This document shows positions 52,169-60,155 of a stretch of 64,000 bases of DNA, piece after piece. Position 1 is the stretch's first letter. Every line of letters begins with the position of its first letter. The translations under genes were made by a program, and so were the position numbers. A model generated the notes under the pieces. The model was not told where the DNA came from, ran no database searches, and saw only the letters and a list, made by a program, of their open reading frames with translations. The stretch is from Micromonospora phaseoli (GTDB lineage: Bacteria > Actinomycetota > Actinomycetes > Mycobacteriales > Micromonosporaceae). The stretch is taken from positions 124,001 to 188,000 of the forward strand of contig NZ_FNYV01000002.1 of NCBI RefSeq assembly GCF_900109115.1, written 5' to 3'.

Positions 52169-52241
52169 TGCCCCGACCAGGATTCGAACCTGGGGTCTCC
52201 GGCTTCGTAGACCGGCGCTCTCTCCGCTGAGCCATCGGGGC
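52169..52241 (-). tRNA. tRNA-Arg (anticodon ACG)
   Basis: On the minus strand the 73-base sequence folds as a full cloverleaf: acceptor GCCCCGA/TCGGGGC, D-arm GCTC/GAGC, anticodon stem CCGGT/GCCGG with loop CTACGAA, T-arm CCAGG-TTCGAAT-CCTGG, discriminator A, with no encoded CCA. The A at the wobble position is the inosine type that reads CGU, CGC and CGA. It lies 43 bases downstream of rtcB on the same strand, so it may be transcribed with it. Confidence 0.97.
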
Positions 52242-52284
52242 GTACGACCGGCGCCCGCCCCCCGACGGGCGCCGGTCTGGTCCA

Positions 52285-53484
52285 TCAACCCTTTACGCAG
52301 ACCACCTGCTTGAGGTAAGCGACCACCTCCACCAGGTCCTGCTGCTGTGCCATCACCTCGTTGATGTCCTTGTACGCGCCGGGGATCTCGTCGACCACCC
52401 CGGCATCCTTACGGCACTGGACCCCCGACGTCTGCGCCGCCAGGTCCTCGGTGCTGTACGTCCGCTTCGCCTGCGCCCGGGACATCCGCCGTCCCGCCCC
52501 GTGCGAGGCGGAGCAGTACGCCCACTCGTGGCCGGTGCCCCGCACGATGTACGAGCCGGTACCCATCGACCCGGGGATGATGCCCAGGTCACCACGGCCC
52601 GCCCGGATCGCGCCCTTGCGCGTCACCAACACGTCCACCCCCTCGTAGTGCTCCTCGGATACGTAGTTGTGGTGGCAGCTGATCGGCTCGTCGTAACCGA
52701 CCTGCGGGAACCGGTCCCGCACCAGGTTCATCAGCACGGCGAGCATCACCGCGCGGTTACGGCGCGCGTACTCCTGCGCCCACCACAGGTCCCGGCGGTA
52801 GGCGTCCATCTCCGGCGTGCCGGCGAGGAAGACCGCCAGGTCCCGGTCGGGCAGGTCGGCGTTGTGCGGCAGCCGGCGGGCCACCGCGATGTGCCGCTCG
52901 GCCAGTTCCTTGCCGATGTTGCGGGACCCGGAGTGCAGCATCAGCCAGACCCGGCCGTCGTCGACGCCGCCCTGCTCCAGGCAGACCTCGATGAAGTGGT
53001 TCCCACCGCCGAGCGTGCCCAGCTGGCGCCGGGCCCGCGTCTCCAGCTGCGCCACCCGCCGGTCGAGGTCGGTGAAGCGCCGCCAGAAGTCGTCCCAGCC
53101 GCGCTGCTCCAGGCCCCGGACCCGGCGCGGATTCACCGGCTCGTCGCGCTGGGCGAAGCCGACCGGAATGGCGTCCTCGATCGCCCGACGCAGTCCGGCG
53201 AGGTCGTCGGGCAGGTCGGCGGCGGTCAGCGAGGTGCGTACCGCCGACATGCCGCAGCCGATGTCGACGCCGACGGCGGCCGGCGAGACGGCCTGTCGCA
53301 TGGCGATGACCGAGCCCACGGTGGCGCCCTTGCCGAAGTGCACGTCCGGCATGACCGCGACGCCCTGCACCCACGGCAGCGCGCCGATGTTGCGCAGCTG
53401 CTTCGCGGCCTGCGGCTCGATGGCGTACGGGTCGGTCCATACCCGTACCGGCGCCCGCGTCCCCGCGAGCAGGCTGAAGCCCAT
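52285..53484 (-). CDS. rtcB: RNA ligase RtcB
   Basis: The 399-residue enzyme joins RNA 2',3'-cyclic phosphate or 3'-phosphate ends to 5'-OH ends with GTP and Mn2+. Metal and guanylation residues are in VGVDIGCGMSAVRTSL (Asp, Cys), LGTLGGGNHFIEVC, LMLHSGSRNIGKELA, SCHHNYVSEEH and the histidine of YCSASHGAGRRMSR (guanylate acceptor). ATG 53484 has AGGAGA upstream. Upstream, TTGCACCTTGG (53523) and TTGCACCCTTTGG (53551) form a direct repeat that could bind a regulator. In other bacteria rtcB and rsr share RNA-repair operons. Confidence 0.94.
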   Translation of the reverse strand: MGFSLLAGTRAPVRVWTDPYAIEPQAAKQLRNIGALPWVQGVAVMPDVHFGKGATVGSVIAMRQAVSPAAVGVDIGCGMSAVRTSLTAADLPDDLAGLRRAIEDAIPVGFAQRDEPVNPRRVRGLEQRGWDDFWRRFTDLDRRVAQLETRARRQLGTLGGGNHFIEVCLEQGGVDDGRVWLMLHSGSRNIGKELAERHIAVARRLPHNADLPDRDLAVFLAGTPEMDAYRRDLWWAQEYARRNRAVMLAVLMNLVRDRFPQVGYDEPISCHHNYVSEEHYEGVDVLVTRKGAIRAGRGDLGIIPGSMGTGSYIVRGTGHEWAYCSASHGAGRRMSRAQAKRTYSTEDLAAQTSGVQCRKDAGVVDEIPGAYKDINEVMAQQQDLVEVVAYLKQVVCVKG

Positions 53485-53680
53485 GGTGTCTCTCCTGAAG
53501 TCCGAGGTGAAACCCGTCGATCTTGCACCTTGGTCGCCGAGACATGACTTTTGCACCCTTTGGACGGGGCAGCATGTGCATGCTCGACGCCGGGTTGGCG
53601 GGTGTGGGCGCGCGAGGGCGCGGCGAGGGCGCCGGAGGCGGTGGGGTGGGGCTGGCTTGCCGGGCGTCGAGGCGCGCTGA

Positions 53681-53806
53681 CTAGCTGCGGTGTTCCGATC
53701 GCCGGGGCAAGCTGGTCAGGCCCGAGAAGGTGGCCGATCTGCCGGCGGGCACGACGGCGCGACACGGCAGGAGCCATAGGGCCCGGCTGCGGTTCTGTTC
53801 TCGCAC
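53681..53806 (-). CDS. Possible 41-aa Arg-rich small protein
   Basis: GTG 53806 is preceded at 7 bases by an unusually good AAGGAG and opens VREQNRSRALWLLPCRAVVP, then AGRSATFSGLTSLPRRSEHRS, ended by TAG. No family is recognised and no homology can be shown here. The rest of the 53485-53899 gap holds the rtcB promoter side and no other credible gene. Confidence 0.3.
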   Translation of the reverse strand: MREQNRSRALWLLPCRAVVPAGRSATFSGLTSLPRRSEHRS

Positions 53807-53899
53807 GGCATGCTCCTTCCCGGTTCCCGTCGTGATCGACTTGATGCCGAGAAGACTATGGACGGCCGGGCGAGAGCGCAATGGATATTGAGTCGGCGG

Positions 53900-54277
53900 T
53901 CAGGCTCGGACCTCGTCGTCCCGGGCCCCGGCGATCCGATCCAGGTGGGCGGCGAGTTCGTCGGTGACCAGCAGGTCGGTGCGGATGTCGTCGTGCGGGT
54001 ACGCGGCCCGACCGACCATGTGCGCGGCCACCGGGGCGGTGGCCAGTTGGAAGATGCCGACCAGTACCAGCGTGGTGATGTCGACCCCGGTCCGCAGCCG
54101 CAGCGCGCAGCCGATCAGCACCAGCAGCAGCCCGAGGACCTGCGGCTTCGCCGCGGCGTGCATCCGGGTGAGCAGGTCGGGGAAGCGCAGCAGGGCCACC
54201 CCGGCCGCGAGGCTGAGCAGCGCGCCGGCGACCAGGAACACGGCGGCGGCGATGTCGAGCACGGCGTCGAGGCTCAT
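53900..54277 (-). CDS. mnhG: Mrp-type Na+/H+ antiporter subunit G
   Basis: The 125-residue MnhG/PhaG subunit has three hydrophobic helices (VLDIAAAVFLVAGALLSLAAGVALL, VLGLLLVLIGCAL, TTLVLVGIFQLATAPVAAHMVGRAAY) and the RFPDLLTRMHAAAKPQVLG signature. The C-terminal tail after residue 97 is hydrophilic. It is the last gene of the operon and overlaps mnhF by 4 bases. Confidence 0.9.
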   Translation of the reverse strand: MSLDAVLDIAAAVFLVAGALLSLAAGVALLRFPDLLTRMHAAAKPQVLGLLLVLIGCALRLRTGVDITTLVLVGIFQLATAPVAAHMVGRAAYPHDDIRTDLLVTDELAAHLDRIAGARDDEVRA

Positions 54278-54537
54278 TTGGTGTTTCTCCGCGCGGCGAA
54301 GCGGGCGACGCTGACCGACCCGACGAATCCGAGGACTGCGAGGACCACCAGCACCGGCAGGGCGGTGGCGTCGCGGCTGTAGGCGGCCTCGGTGGCGATC
54401 GCGGCGACGATGATCGCCAAGAGCACGTCGGTGGCCACGGCCCGATCGAGGATCGACGGGCCACGGATGATTCGCATCAGGGTGAGCCCGCCGGCCACGG
54501 CGAGCAGCACGGTCACGGTCACGGCGACGGCGGTCAT
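54274..54537 (-). CDS. mnhF: Mrp-type Na+/H+ antiporter subunit F
   Basis: The 87-residue MnhF/PhaF protein has three helices and the family motif LTLMRIIRGPSILDRAVATDVLLAIIVAAIA with Arg-Gly-Pro and Asp-Arg. ATG 54537 overlaps mnhE; its stop overlaps mnhG. Confidence 0.92.
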   Translation of the reverse strand: MTAVAVTVTVLLAVAGGLTLMRIIRGPSILDRAVATDVLLAIIVAAIATEAAYSRDATALPVLVVLAVLGFVGSVSVARFAARRNTK

Positions 54538-55163
54538 GTCGGCACCCCTTCCAGGTCGGCCGGTGGCGGTGGGTGAGCGACCTCGCGGACGCGGCGCTGC
54601 TCGTCCGAGGAGCCGATGGCGGCGATGATGCGGGCCTCGAGTTCCAGCACACCGCGCCGGAACCGCTCGACCTCGTCCCGGCTGTTCACCCCGATGACGT
54701 GGACGAACAGGGTGCCGGTGCTGCGGTCCGCCTCCAGGATCAGGCTGCCCGGCACCAGGGACAGCGCCTCGGCGGTGAGGGTGAGGTTGAGGTCGGTGTT
54801 CACCCGCAGCCGGACCGCGATGATGGCGCTGCGCGGGGTGTGCCCGGGGCGCAGCGCCATCCAGGCGATCTGGACGGAGGCGACCACGAGGTCCCGCAGG
54901 AAACGGAGCCAGAAGCGCAGCATCGGCAGCGGGTGGATCCGACCCGCGAACGTCACCGGAGGCAGTGGGAAGACCGCCAGCAGGACGGTGGCCACCACCA
55001 GACCACCGATCACGTTGGCCCAGGTGAAGGTGCCCCACAACAGAATCCAGACGGCGACCAGGCCGGTCACCGCGATGATCCGGTTACGGCGCAAGGCCGC
55101 CCGGCTCAGCGGCCGGCGCGGCGGATCGGTCGGCTCCGCCGGGGTCATCTGGTCGGGCTTCAC
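54534..55163 (-). CDS. mnhE: Mrp-type Na+/H+ antiporter subunit E
   Basis: The 209-residue MnhE has two N-terminal helices (IIAVTGLVAVWILLWGTFTWANVIGGLVVATVLLAVF) and the cytoplasmic domain with RLRVNTDLNLTLTAEALSLVPGSLILEADRSTGTLFVHVI, the family signature. The basic N-terminus and the C-terminal tail with HPPPPADLEGVPT are longer than usual. GTG 55163 overlaps mnhD (GTGA). Confidence 0.9.
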   Translation of the reverse strand: MKPDQMTPAEPTDPPRRPLSRAALRRNRIIAVTGLVAVWILLWGTFTWANVIGGLVVATVLLAVFPLPPVTFAGRIHPLPMLRFWLRFLRDLVVASVQIAWMALRPGHTPRSAIIAVRLRVNTDLNLTLTAEALSLVPGSLILEADRSTGTLFVHVIGVNSRDEVERFRRGVLELEARIIAAIGSSDEQRRVREVAHPPPPADLEGVPT

Positions 55164-56734
55164 GGCGCACCTCCCGGGAAGACGGCGTCGACGTACGGAG
55201 TCCGGCGCAGTAGGTCGTCGGCGGCGTCGGTGCTCAGCTCGAACAGCGGACCCGCGACCACGGTCAGCGCCAGCCCGAAGGCGACCAGCGCGATCGTCGG
55301 CGCGATCATCAGCTTGGGCAGCACGGCGCCCGACTGCCCGGCGGTGCCCTCGTCGGGCTCGACCGCGCCGTCGGTGCGGGCCGCCTGCTCCGCGTCGTCA
55401 CCGGCCGGCATGTCCGGATGCGGTGCCCGCCAGAAGGCGAGATTCCACACCCGGGCGACGGCGTACAGGGTGAGCAGGCTGGTGAGCAGCCCACCGACGA
55501 CGAGGATCCAGGCCAGCGGGCCGCCGTCGTCGATACCGGCCTGGACCAGACCCAGCTTGCCGAGGAACCCGGAGAACGGTGGGATGCCGGCGAGGTTCAG
55601 CGCGGGTACGAAGAACAGCACGGCCAACAGCGGCGAGAGCCGGGCCAGCCCGCCCAGGCGGTCCATGGCGGTGCTGCCGCCGCGACGTTCGACCAGACCG
55701 GCGGCGAGGAACAGGGTGGTCTGGATGGTGATGTGGTGCACCACGTAGAAGATCGCGGCGGAGAGGCCGAGCGACGAGGTGAGCCCCACACCGAAGAGCA
55801 TGTAGCCGATGTGGCTGATCAGTGTGAATGACAGCAACCGTTTTATGTCCGACTGGGCGACCGCGCCGAGGATGCCGACCACCATGGTCAGCACCGCCGT
55901 CACCAGCAGCAGGGTGGCCGTCCGGCCGCCCGGGAAGAGCAGCGTCTCGGTCCGGATGATGGCGTACACGCCGACTTTGGTGAGCAGGCCGGCGAAGACG
56001 GCGGTGACCGGGGCGGGCGCGGTCGGATAGCTGTCCGGTAGCCACGCGGACAGCGGGAAGACCGCCGCCTTGATGCCGAAGGCCAGCAGCAGCATGCCCT
56101 GCAGCAGCAGCCGCAGATCGTCCGGCAGGGCGTCCAACCGGTCCACCAGCTGGGCGAGGTTGAGCGTCCCGGTCGAGGCGTACACCAGACCGATGGCGAT
56201 CAGGAAGATCACCGACGAGAGCAGGCTTACCACCACGTAGGTGGTGCCGGCCCGGATCCGGGTCTCGGTGCTGCCCAGGGTCAGCAGCACGTAGCTGGCG
56301 ACCAGCAGGATCTCGAAGCCGACGTAGAGGTTGAACAGGTCGCCGGAGAGGAACGCGTTGCACACCCCGGCGGTCAGCACCAGGTAGGTGGGGTGGTAGA
56401 CCGACAGCGGCGTCTCCTCGCTGCCGTCGGCCATGCCCTGCCCGATCGAGTAGACCAGCACGCAGAGCGTCACCGAGGCGGAGACCACCAGCATCAGCGC
56501 GGCGAGCTGGTCGGCGACGAGCACGATGCCCAGCGGTGCGACCCAGCCGCCGACCTCCACCACGAGCGGGCCGTCCATGCTGGAGCGGACCAGCAGCGTC
56601 GCGGCTACCGCGACGGTGGCGGTGAGCACGGTGAGGCTGACCCACCGCTGGGCGCGTGGGCGGCCGAGCAGCAGCAGCGTCAGGGCGGCGCCGAGCAGCG
56701 GCATCACCACCGGCAGCGGGACGAGGTACGTCAT
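55160..56734 (-). CDS. mnhD: Mrp-type Na+/H+ antiporter subunit D
   Basis: The 524-residue protein belongs to the NuoL/M/N family with about 14 helices. Charged residues of the proton path are seen in LFNLYVGFEILLVASYVLL (TM5 Glu), LLLAFGIKAAVFPLSAWLPDSYPTAPAPVTAVFAGLLTKVGVYAIIRTE (TM7-8 Lys) and KRLLSFTLISHIGYMLFGVGL. A 45-residue acidic loop (HPDMPAGDDAEQAARTDGAVEPDEGT) interrupts the last part. It overlaps mnhC by 4 bases. Confidence 0.93.
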   Translation of the reverse strand: MTYLVPLPVVMPLLGAALTLLLLGRPRAQRWVSLTVLTATVAVAATLLVRSSMDGPLVVEVGGWVAPLGIVLVADQLAALMLVVSASVTLCVLVYSIGQGMADGSEETPLSVYHPTYLVLTAGVCNAFLSGDLFNLYVGFEILLVASYVLLTLGSTETRIRAGTTYVVVSLLSSVIFLIAIGLVYASTGTLNLAQLVDRLDALPDDLRLLLQGMLLLAFGIKAAVFPLSAWLPDSYPTAPAPVTAVFAGLLTKVGVYAIIRTETLLFPGGRTATLLLVTAVLTMVVGILGAVAQSDIKRLLSFTLISHIGYMLFGVGLTSSLGLSAAIFYVVHHITIQTTLFLAAGLVERRGGSTAMDRLGGLARLSPLLAVLFFVPALNLAGIPPFSGFLGKLGLVQAGIDDGGPLAWILVVGGLLTSLLTLYAVARVWNLAFWRAPHPDMPAGDDAEQAARTDGAVEPDEGTAGQSGAVLPKLMIAPTIALVAFGLALTVVAGPLFELSTDAADDLLRRTPYVDAVFPGGAP

Positions 56735-57201
56735 CCGGTCCTCCCCGCGTCCGCCGTCGTGGCCACCGGCCGGTTGCCCCCGGTCGGGTCGTCGTCATCG
56801 TCGTCGTCCCCGCTGCCGGCGTCGGCGTCGCCGGGGCCCTCGTCGCGCTCCGCCAGATCCATGATCCGGCGGTCCTCGACGTCGTCCTGCACCTCGTCAT
56901 GCCCGTTGAGATGCCAACTGCGGTAGGCCAGCGCGAGCAGGAACGCGGTCATGCCGAGCGTGATGACGATGGCGGTGAGGATCATCGCCTGCGGCAGCGG
57001 GTCGCTCATCTCCTCCTGCGGCGTGGTGCCGACGATCGGCGGTCCACCGGCCTGCCCGCCGGTCAGCAGCAGCAGGTTGGCGCCGTTGCCGAGCAGGATG
57101 ACGCCCATCAGCACCCGGGTGAGGCTGCGTTCCAGCAGCAACGTCACGCCGGCGGCGACGAGCACGCCGATGACGATGACGTAGGTGAGGTTGGGTGTCA
57201 C
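56731..57201 (-). CDS. mnhC: Mrp-type Na+/H+ antiporter subunit C
   Basis: The 156-residue NuoK-like subunit has three helices and the family signature LMGVILLGNGANLLLLTGG and DPLPQAMILTAIVITLGMTAFLLALAYRS. About 45 extra C-terminal residues are very acidic, including a run of seven Asp. This tail is absent from most MnhC proteins and could bind cations. It overlaps mnhA. Confidence 0.92.
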   Translation of the reverse strand: MTPNLTYVIVIGVLVAAGVTLLLERSLTRVLMGVILLGNGANLLLLTGGQAGGPPIVGTTPQEEMSDPLPQAMILTAIVITLGMTAFLLALAYRSWHLNGHDEVQDDVEDRRIMDLAERDEGPGDADAGSGDDDDDDDPTGGNRPVATTADAGRTG

Positions 57202-60023
57202 ACCAGCTCCTTTTCCCGTACCTCGGCGCCGCCCTCGGTCTCCTGTTGACGGTCCATCTCGGCGCCGAGGCTGCGCAGGATGTCCAGCACCAGACCGACG
57301 ACTATCAGGTAGACGCCGACGTCGAAGAAGACCGACGTCACGAAGTGGATGTGCCCCAGCACCGGCAGGTGGAAGTCGAGCAGCGCGCTCTGCAGGAACT
57401 CGCCACCGAGCAGCATCGCGGCCACCCCCGTGCCGACGGCGACGAACAGCCCGGCGCCGAGCACCACACCCGCGTCGACGGGGGCGGCGCCGTTGAGTTC
57501 GGTACGCCCACCGGCCAGATACCGCACGGCCAGGGCGAGCCCGGCGACCAGGCCCGCGGCGAAGCCGCCACCGGGGGCATTGTGGCCACTGAACAGCAGG
57601 TAGATCGAGAAGAGCACGATGGCGTGGAACAGCAGCCGGGTCACCACCTGGAGGATGACCGACTGGGCGCGGGCGGTGGCACCGGTGGTCAGCCAGCGCG
57701 GTCGGGCGGTCTCCGTCCGGCCGCCGCCGGGGATGTCGCCGCGCCGGTCGAGGTCACGGGCACGGCGGAAGATCAGGCTGGCCACGCCGGTGGCGGCCAC
57801 CACGAGCACGGCGATCTCGCCCATGGTGTCCCAGGCCCGGATGTCGACCAGGGTCACGTTGACCACGTTCTTGCCGCCGCCGTAGGAGACGGCCTCGTCG
57901 GGAAAGCCGACGGAGACCGGTTCGGCGACCCGGGCGCCCGCCGCGACGTACGCCATGCCGGCGGTGACCGCGCCGACGGCGACGCCGATGGCGACCCGAC
58001 CGCGACGGCTGGCGCGGATCGGCCGCTCGGAGAACTTCACCGGCAGCCGGCGCAGCACCAGCACGAACATGACGATGGTGACGGTCTCGACCAGGAACTG
58101 CGTCAGTGCCAGGTCGGGCGCGCCGTGCAGGATGAACATCAGCGCGATGCCGTAGCCGGCGACGCCGACCAGGATCATCGCGGTGAGCCGGCGCAGCGCG
58201 CAGGCGGCCATCACCGCGGCGACGACCACCACGGCACCGGCCACCGCCTGCAACGGGGTGTCCCAGAGGTGGAAGCCCCCCGACCAGGGAGCGCCGGCCA
58301 GCAGCGCGCCGCCCGGCAGCAGGACCAGGACCACCAGGATCACGCCGAGGTAGAACGGCAGCGAGCCACGCTGGGTGGCACCGGTCAGCTCCACCGCCAG
58401 CCGGTCGACGCCAGCAATCAACTTCTGGTACCCGGCGGCACCGTCGAAGGGCAGTCGCAGGGAGGCCCGGACCGTCTCGCGGCGCAGCAGGTGGAACAGC
58501 CCGAGACCGCCGGCCACCGCCAGCGCCGACAGGCCCAGCGCCGGAGTGAGCCCGTGCCACAGCGCCAGGTGGTAGCCGGGTTCGGCCGAGGGATAGAGGT
58601 CGGCGTACGGGGTGAGCAGGCGGTCCACCGCCGGGGCGAGCAACCCGACGGCGACGCCCGCCAGGGCCAGCACGGCCGTCGGCGCGAGGAAGGGCCAGGA
58701 CAACGGCTTTGCCTCGGTGGCCTCGATGCCGGGCTTGTCGGCGAAAGCACCCCAGAGGAAGCGCAGCGTGTACGCGACGGTCAGCACCGAGCCGAGCAGC
58801 ACCCCGGCGAGCACCACCAGGTCGACGACGCCGCCGTGCAGCAGCGCCTCGACGGCGGCCTCCTTGGCGACGAACCCGGCCATCGGCGGCAGACCGGCCA
58901 TCGAGGCGGCGGCGAGCCCGGCCACCACGGCCAGGGCGGGTGCCCGGCGTCCCAGCCCACTGAGTTCGCGCAGGTCCCGGGTACCCGCGGTGTGGTCGAT
59001 GACGCCGACGGTGAGGAAGAGGGTGGCCTTGAACAGGGCGTGGGCCAGCACCATCGCCGCGCCGGCGAGCGCGGTGTCCCGGGTGCCCGCGCCGAGGATC
59101 ACCATCAGCAGTCCGAGCTGGCTGACCGTGCCGTACGCCAGCAGCAGCTTCAGGTCGACCTGACGCAGCGCGGCCCAGCCGCCGAGGAACATGGTGAGCA
59201 GGCCGGTGGCCAGCAGCACCGGCCGCCACGGGGCAGCGGCGGCGAGAGCGGGGCCGAGCAGCGCGACCAGGAACACGCCGGCCTTGACCATCGCCGCGGC
59301 GTGCAGGTACGCGCTGACCGGCGTGGGCGCTGCCATCGCTCCCGGCAGCCAGAAGCTGAACGGGAAGATGGCCGACTTGCTCAGCGCACCCAGCAGGATC
59401 AGCAGTGCGGCGACCGTGAGGTAGCCGCCGCCAGGCAGGTTTCCGGCGATCTCGGACCAGCGGTAGGTGCCGGCGTGCTGGCCGAGCATGACGAACCCGG
59501 CGAGCATCGCCAGACCGCCCAGCGTGGTGACCAGCAGCGCCTGCATGGCGGCCCGTCGGCTGGCCCGCTTCGCCGGGTCGCTGCCGATCAGCAGGTAGGA
59601 GAAGACGGTGGTCAGTTCCCAGAACACGTAGAGCAGCAGCAGGTCGTCGGAGACGGCCAGGCCGAGCATCGCGCCGGCGAAGGCGACGAAGACGGCGGCG
59701 AACCGACCCAGGCCGGGGTCGTCGTTGCGGAAGTACCGGGCGCTGTACGCGAGCACCAGCGCGCCGACGCCGCCGACCAGGACGACCATCAGCCAGGACA
59801 GCGTGCCCATCCGCAGGGCGAGTTCCAGCCCGAGCTGCGGCACCCAGGGCACCGTCTCGACCACCGGGTCGCCGGAGCGGACGCCGGCGGTGTGGGTGAG
59901 CGCCCAGACCAGGGTCGCGCCGGGCACCAGTGCCACCAGGTAGAGGGCGTTACGTCCCCAGAGCCGCACCAGCGCCGGGGCGATCACGGCTGTCAGCGCA
60001 TGGACCGCCACCAGTGCCAGCAC
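57198..60023 (-). CDS. mnhA: Mrp-type Na+/H+ antiporter subunit A fused to subunit B
   Basis: The 941-residue protein joins a NuoL-like MnhA part (VFWELTTVFSYLLIG, PLSFWLP-type block IFPFSFWLPGAMAAPTPVSAYLHAAAMVKAGVFLVALLGP, KLLLAYGTVSQLGLLMVILG), a MrpA C-terminal domain (GAPDLALTQFLVETVTIVMFVLVLRRLP) and a complete MnhB domain at about 790-930 (ARAQSVILQVVTRLLFHAIVLFSIYLLFSGHNAPGGGFAAGLVAGLALAVRYLAGG). No separate mnhB gene exists in the operon, so the fusion supplies it. Gene order is then A(B)-C-D-E-F-G. It leads the operon. Confidence 0.92.
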   Translation of the reverse strand: MLALVAVHALTAVIAPALVRLWGRNALYLVALVPGATLVWALTHTAGVRSGDPVVETVPWVPQLGLELALRMGTLSWLMVVLVGGVGALVLAYSARYFRNDDPGLGRFAAVFVAFAGAMLGLAVSDDLLLLYVFWELTTVFSYLLIGSDPAKRASRRAAMQALLVTTLGGLAMLAGFVMLGQHAGTYRWSEIAGNLPGGGYLTVAALLILLGALSKSAIFPFSFWLPGAMAAPTPVSAYLHAAAMVKAGVFLVALLGPALAAAAPWRPVLLATGLLTMFLGGWAALRQVDLKLLLAYGTVSQLGLLMVILGAGTRDTALAGAAMVLAHALFKATLFLTVGVIDHTAGTRDLRELSGLGRRAPALAVVAGLAAASMAGLPPMAGFVAKEAAVEALLHGGVVDLVVLAGVLLGSVLTVAYTLRFLWGAFADKPGIEATEAKPLSWPFLAPTAVLALAGVAVGLLAPAVDRLLTPYADLYPSAEPGYHLALWHGLTPALGLSALAVAGGLGLFHLLRRETVRASLRLPFDGAAGYQKLIAGVDRLAVELTGATQRGSLPFYLGVILVVLVLLPGGALLAGAPWSGGFHLWDTPLQAVAGAVVVVAAVMAACALRRLTAMILVGVAGYGIALMFILHGAPDLALTQFLVETVTIVMFVLVLRRLPVKFSERPIRASRRGRVAIGVAVGAVTAGMAYVAAGARVAEPVSVGFPDEAVSYGGGKNVVNVTLVDIRAWDTMGEIAVLVVAATGVASLIFRRARDLDRRGDIPGGGRTETARPRWLTTGATARAQSVILQVVTRLLFHAIVLFSIYLLFSGHNAPGGGFAAGLVAGLALAVRYLAGGRTELNGAAPVDAGVVLGAGLFVAVGTGVAAMLLGGEFLQSALLDFHLPVLGHIHFVTSVFFDVGVYLIVVGLVLDILRSLGAEMDRQQETEGGAEVREKELV

Positions 60024-60155
60024 ACACCCTCCCCAGAGATCATCGGCCGGTGTAACGACCCTATCCGGTGTCGGCCGTTATCCGCATCCGCCGTGATTCT
60101 GATCAAATGCGGACGCACCGATGGAGCGGAGCTGGTGGTGTGCGGGTTAGCTTGG

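Noticed and set aside
52169..52241. Genomic island insertion at tRNA-Arg
   Set aside because: No integrase and no repeated tRNA 3' end nearby; neighbouring genes look like normal chromosome.
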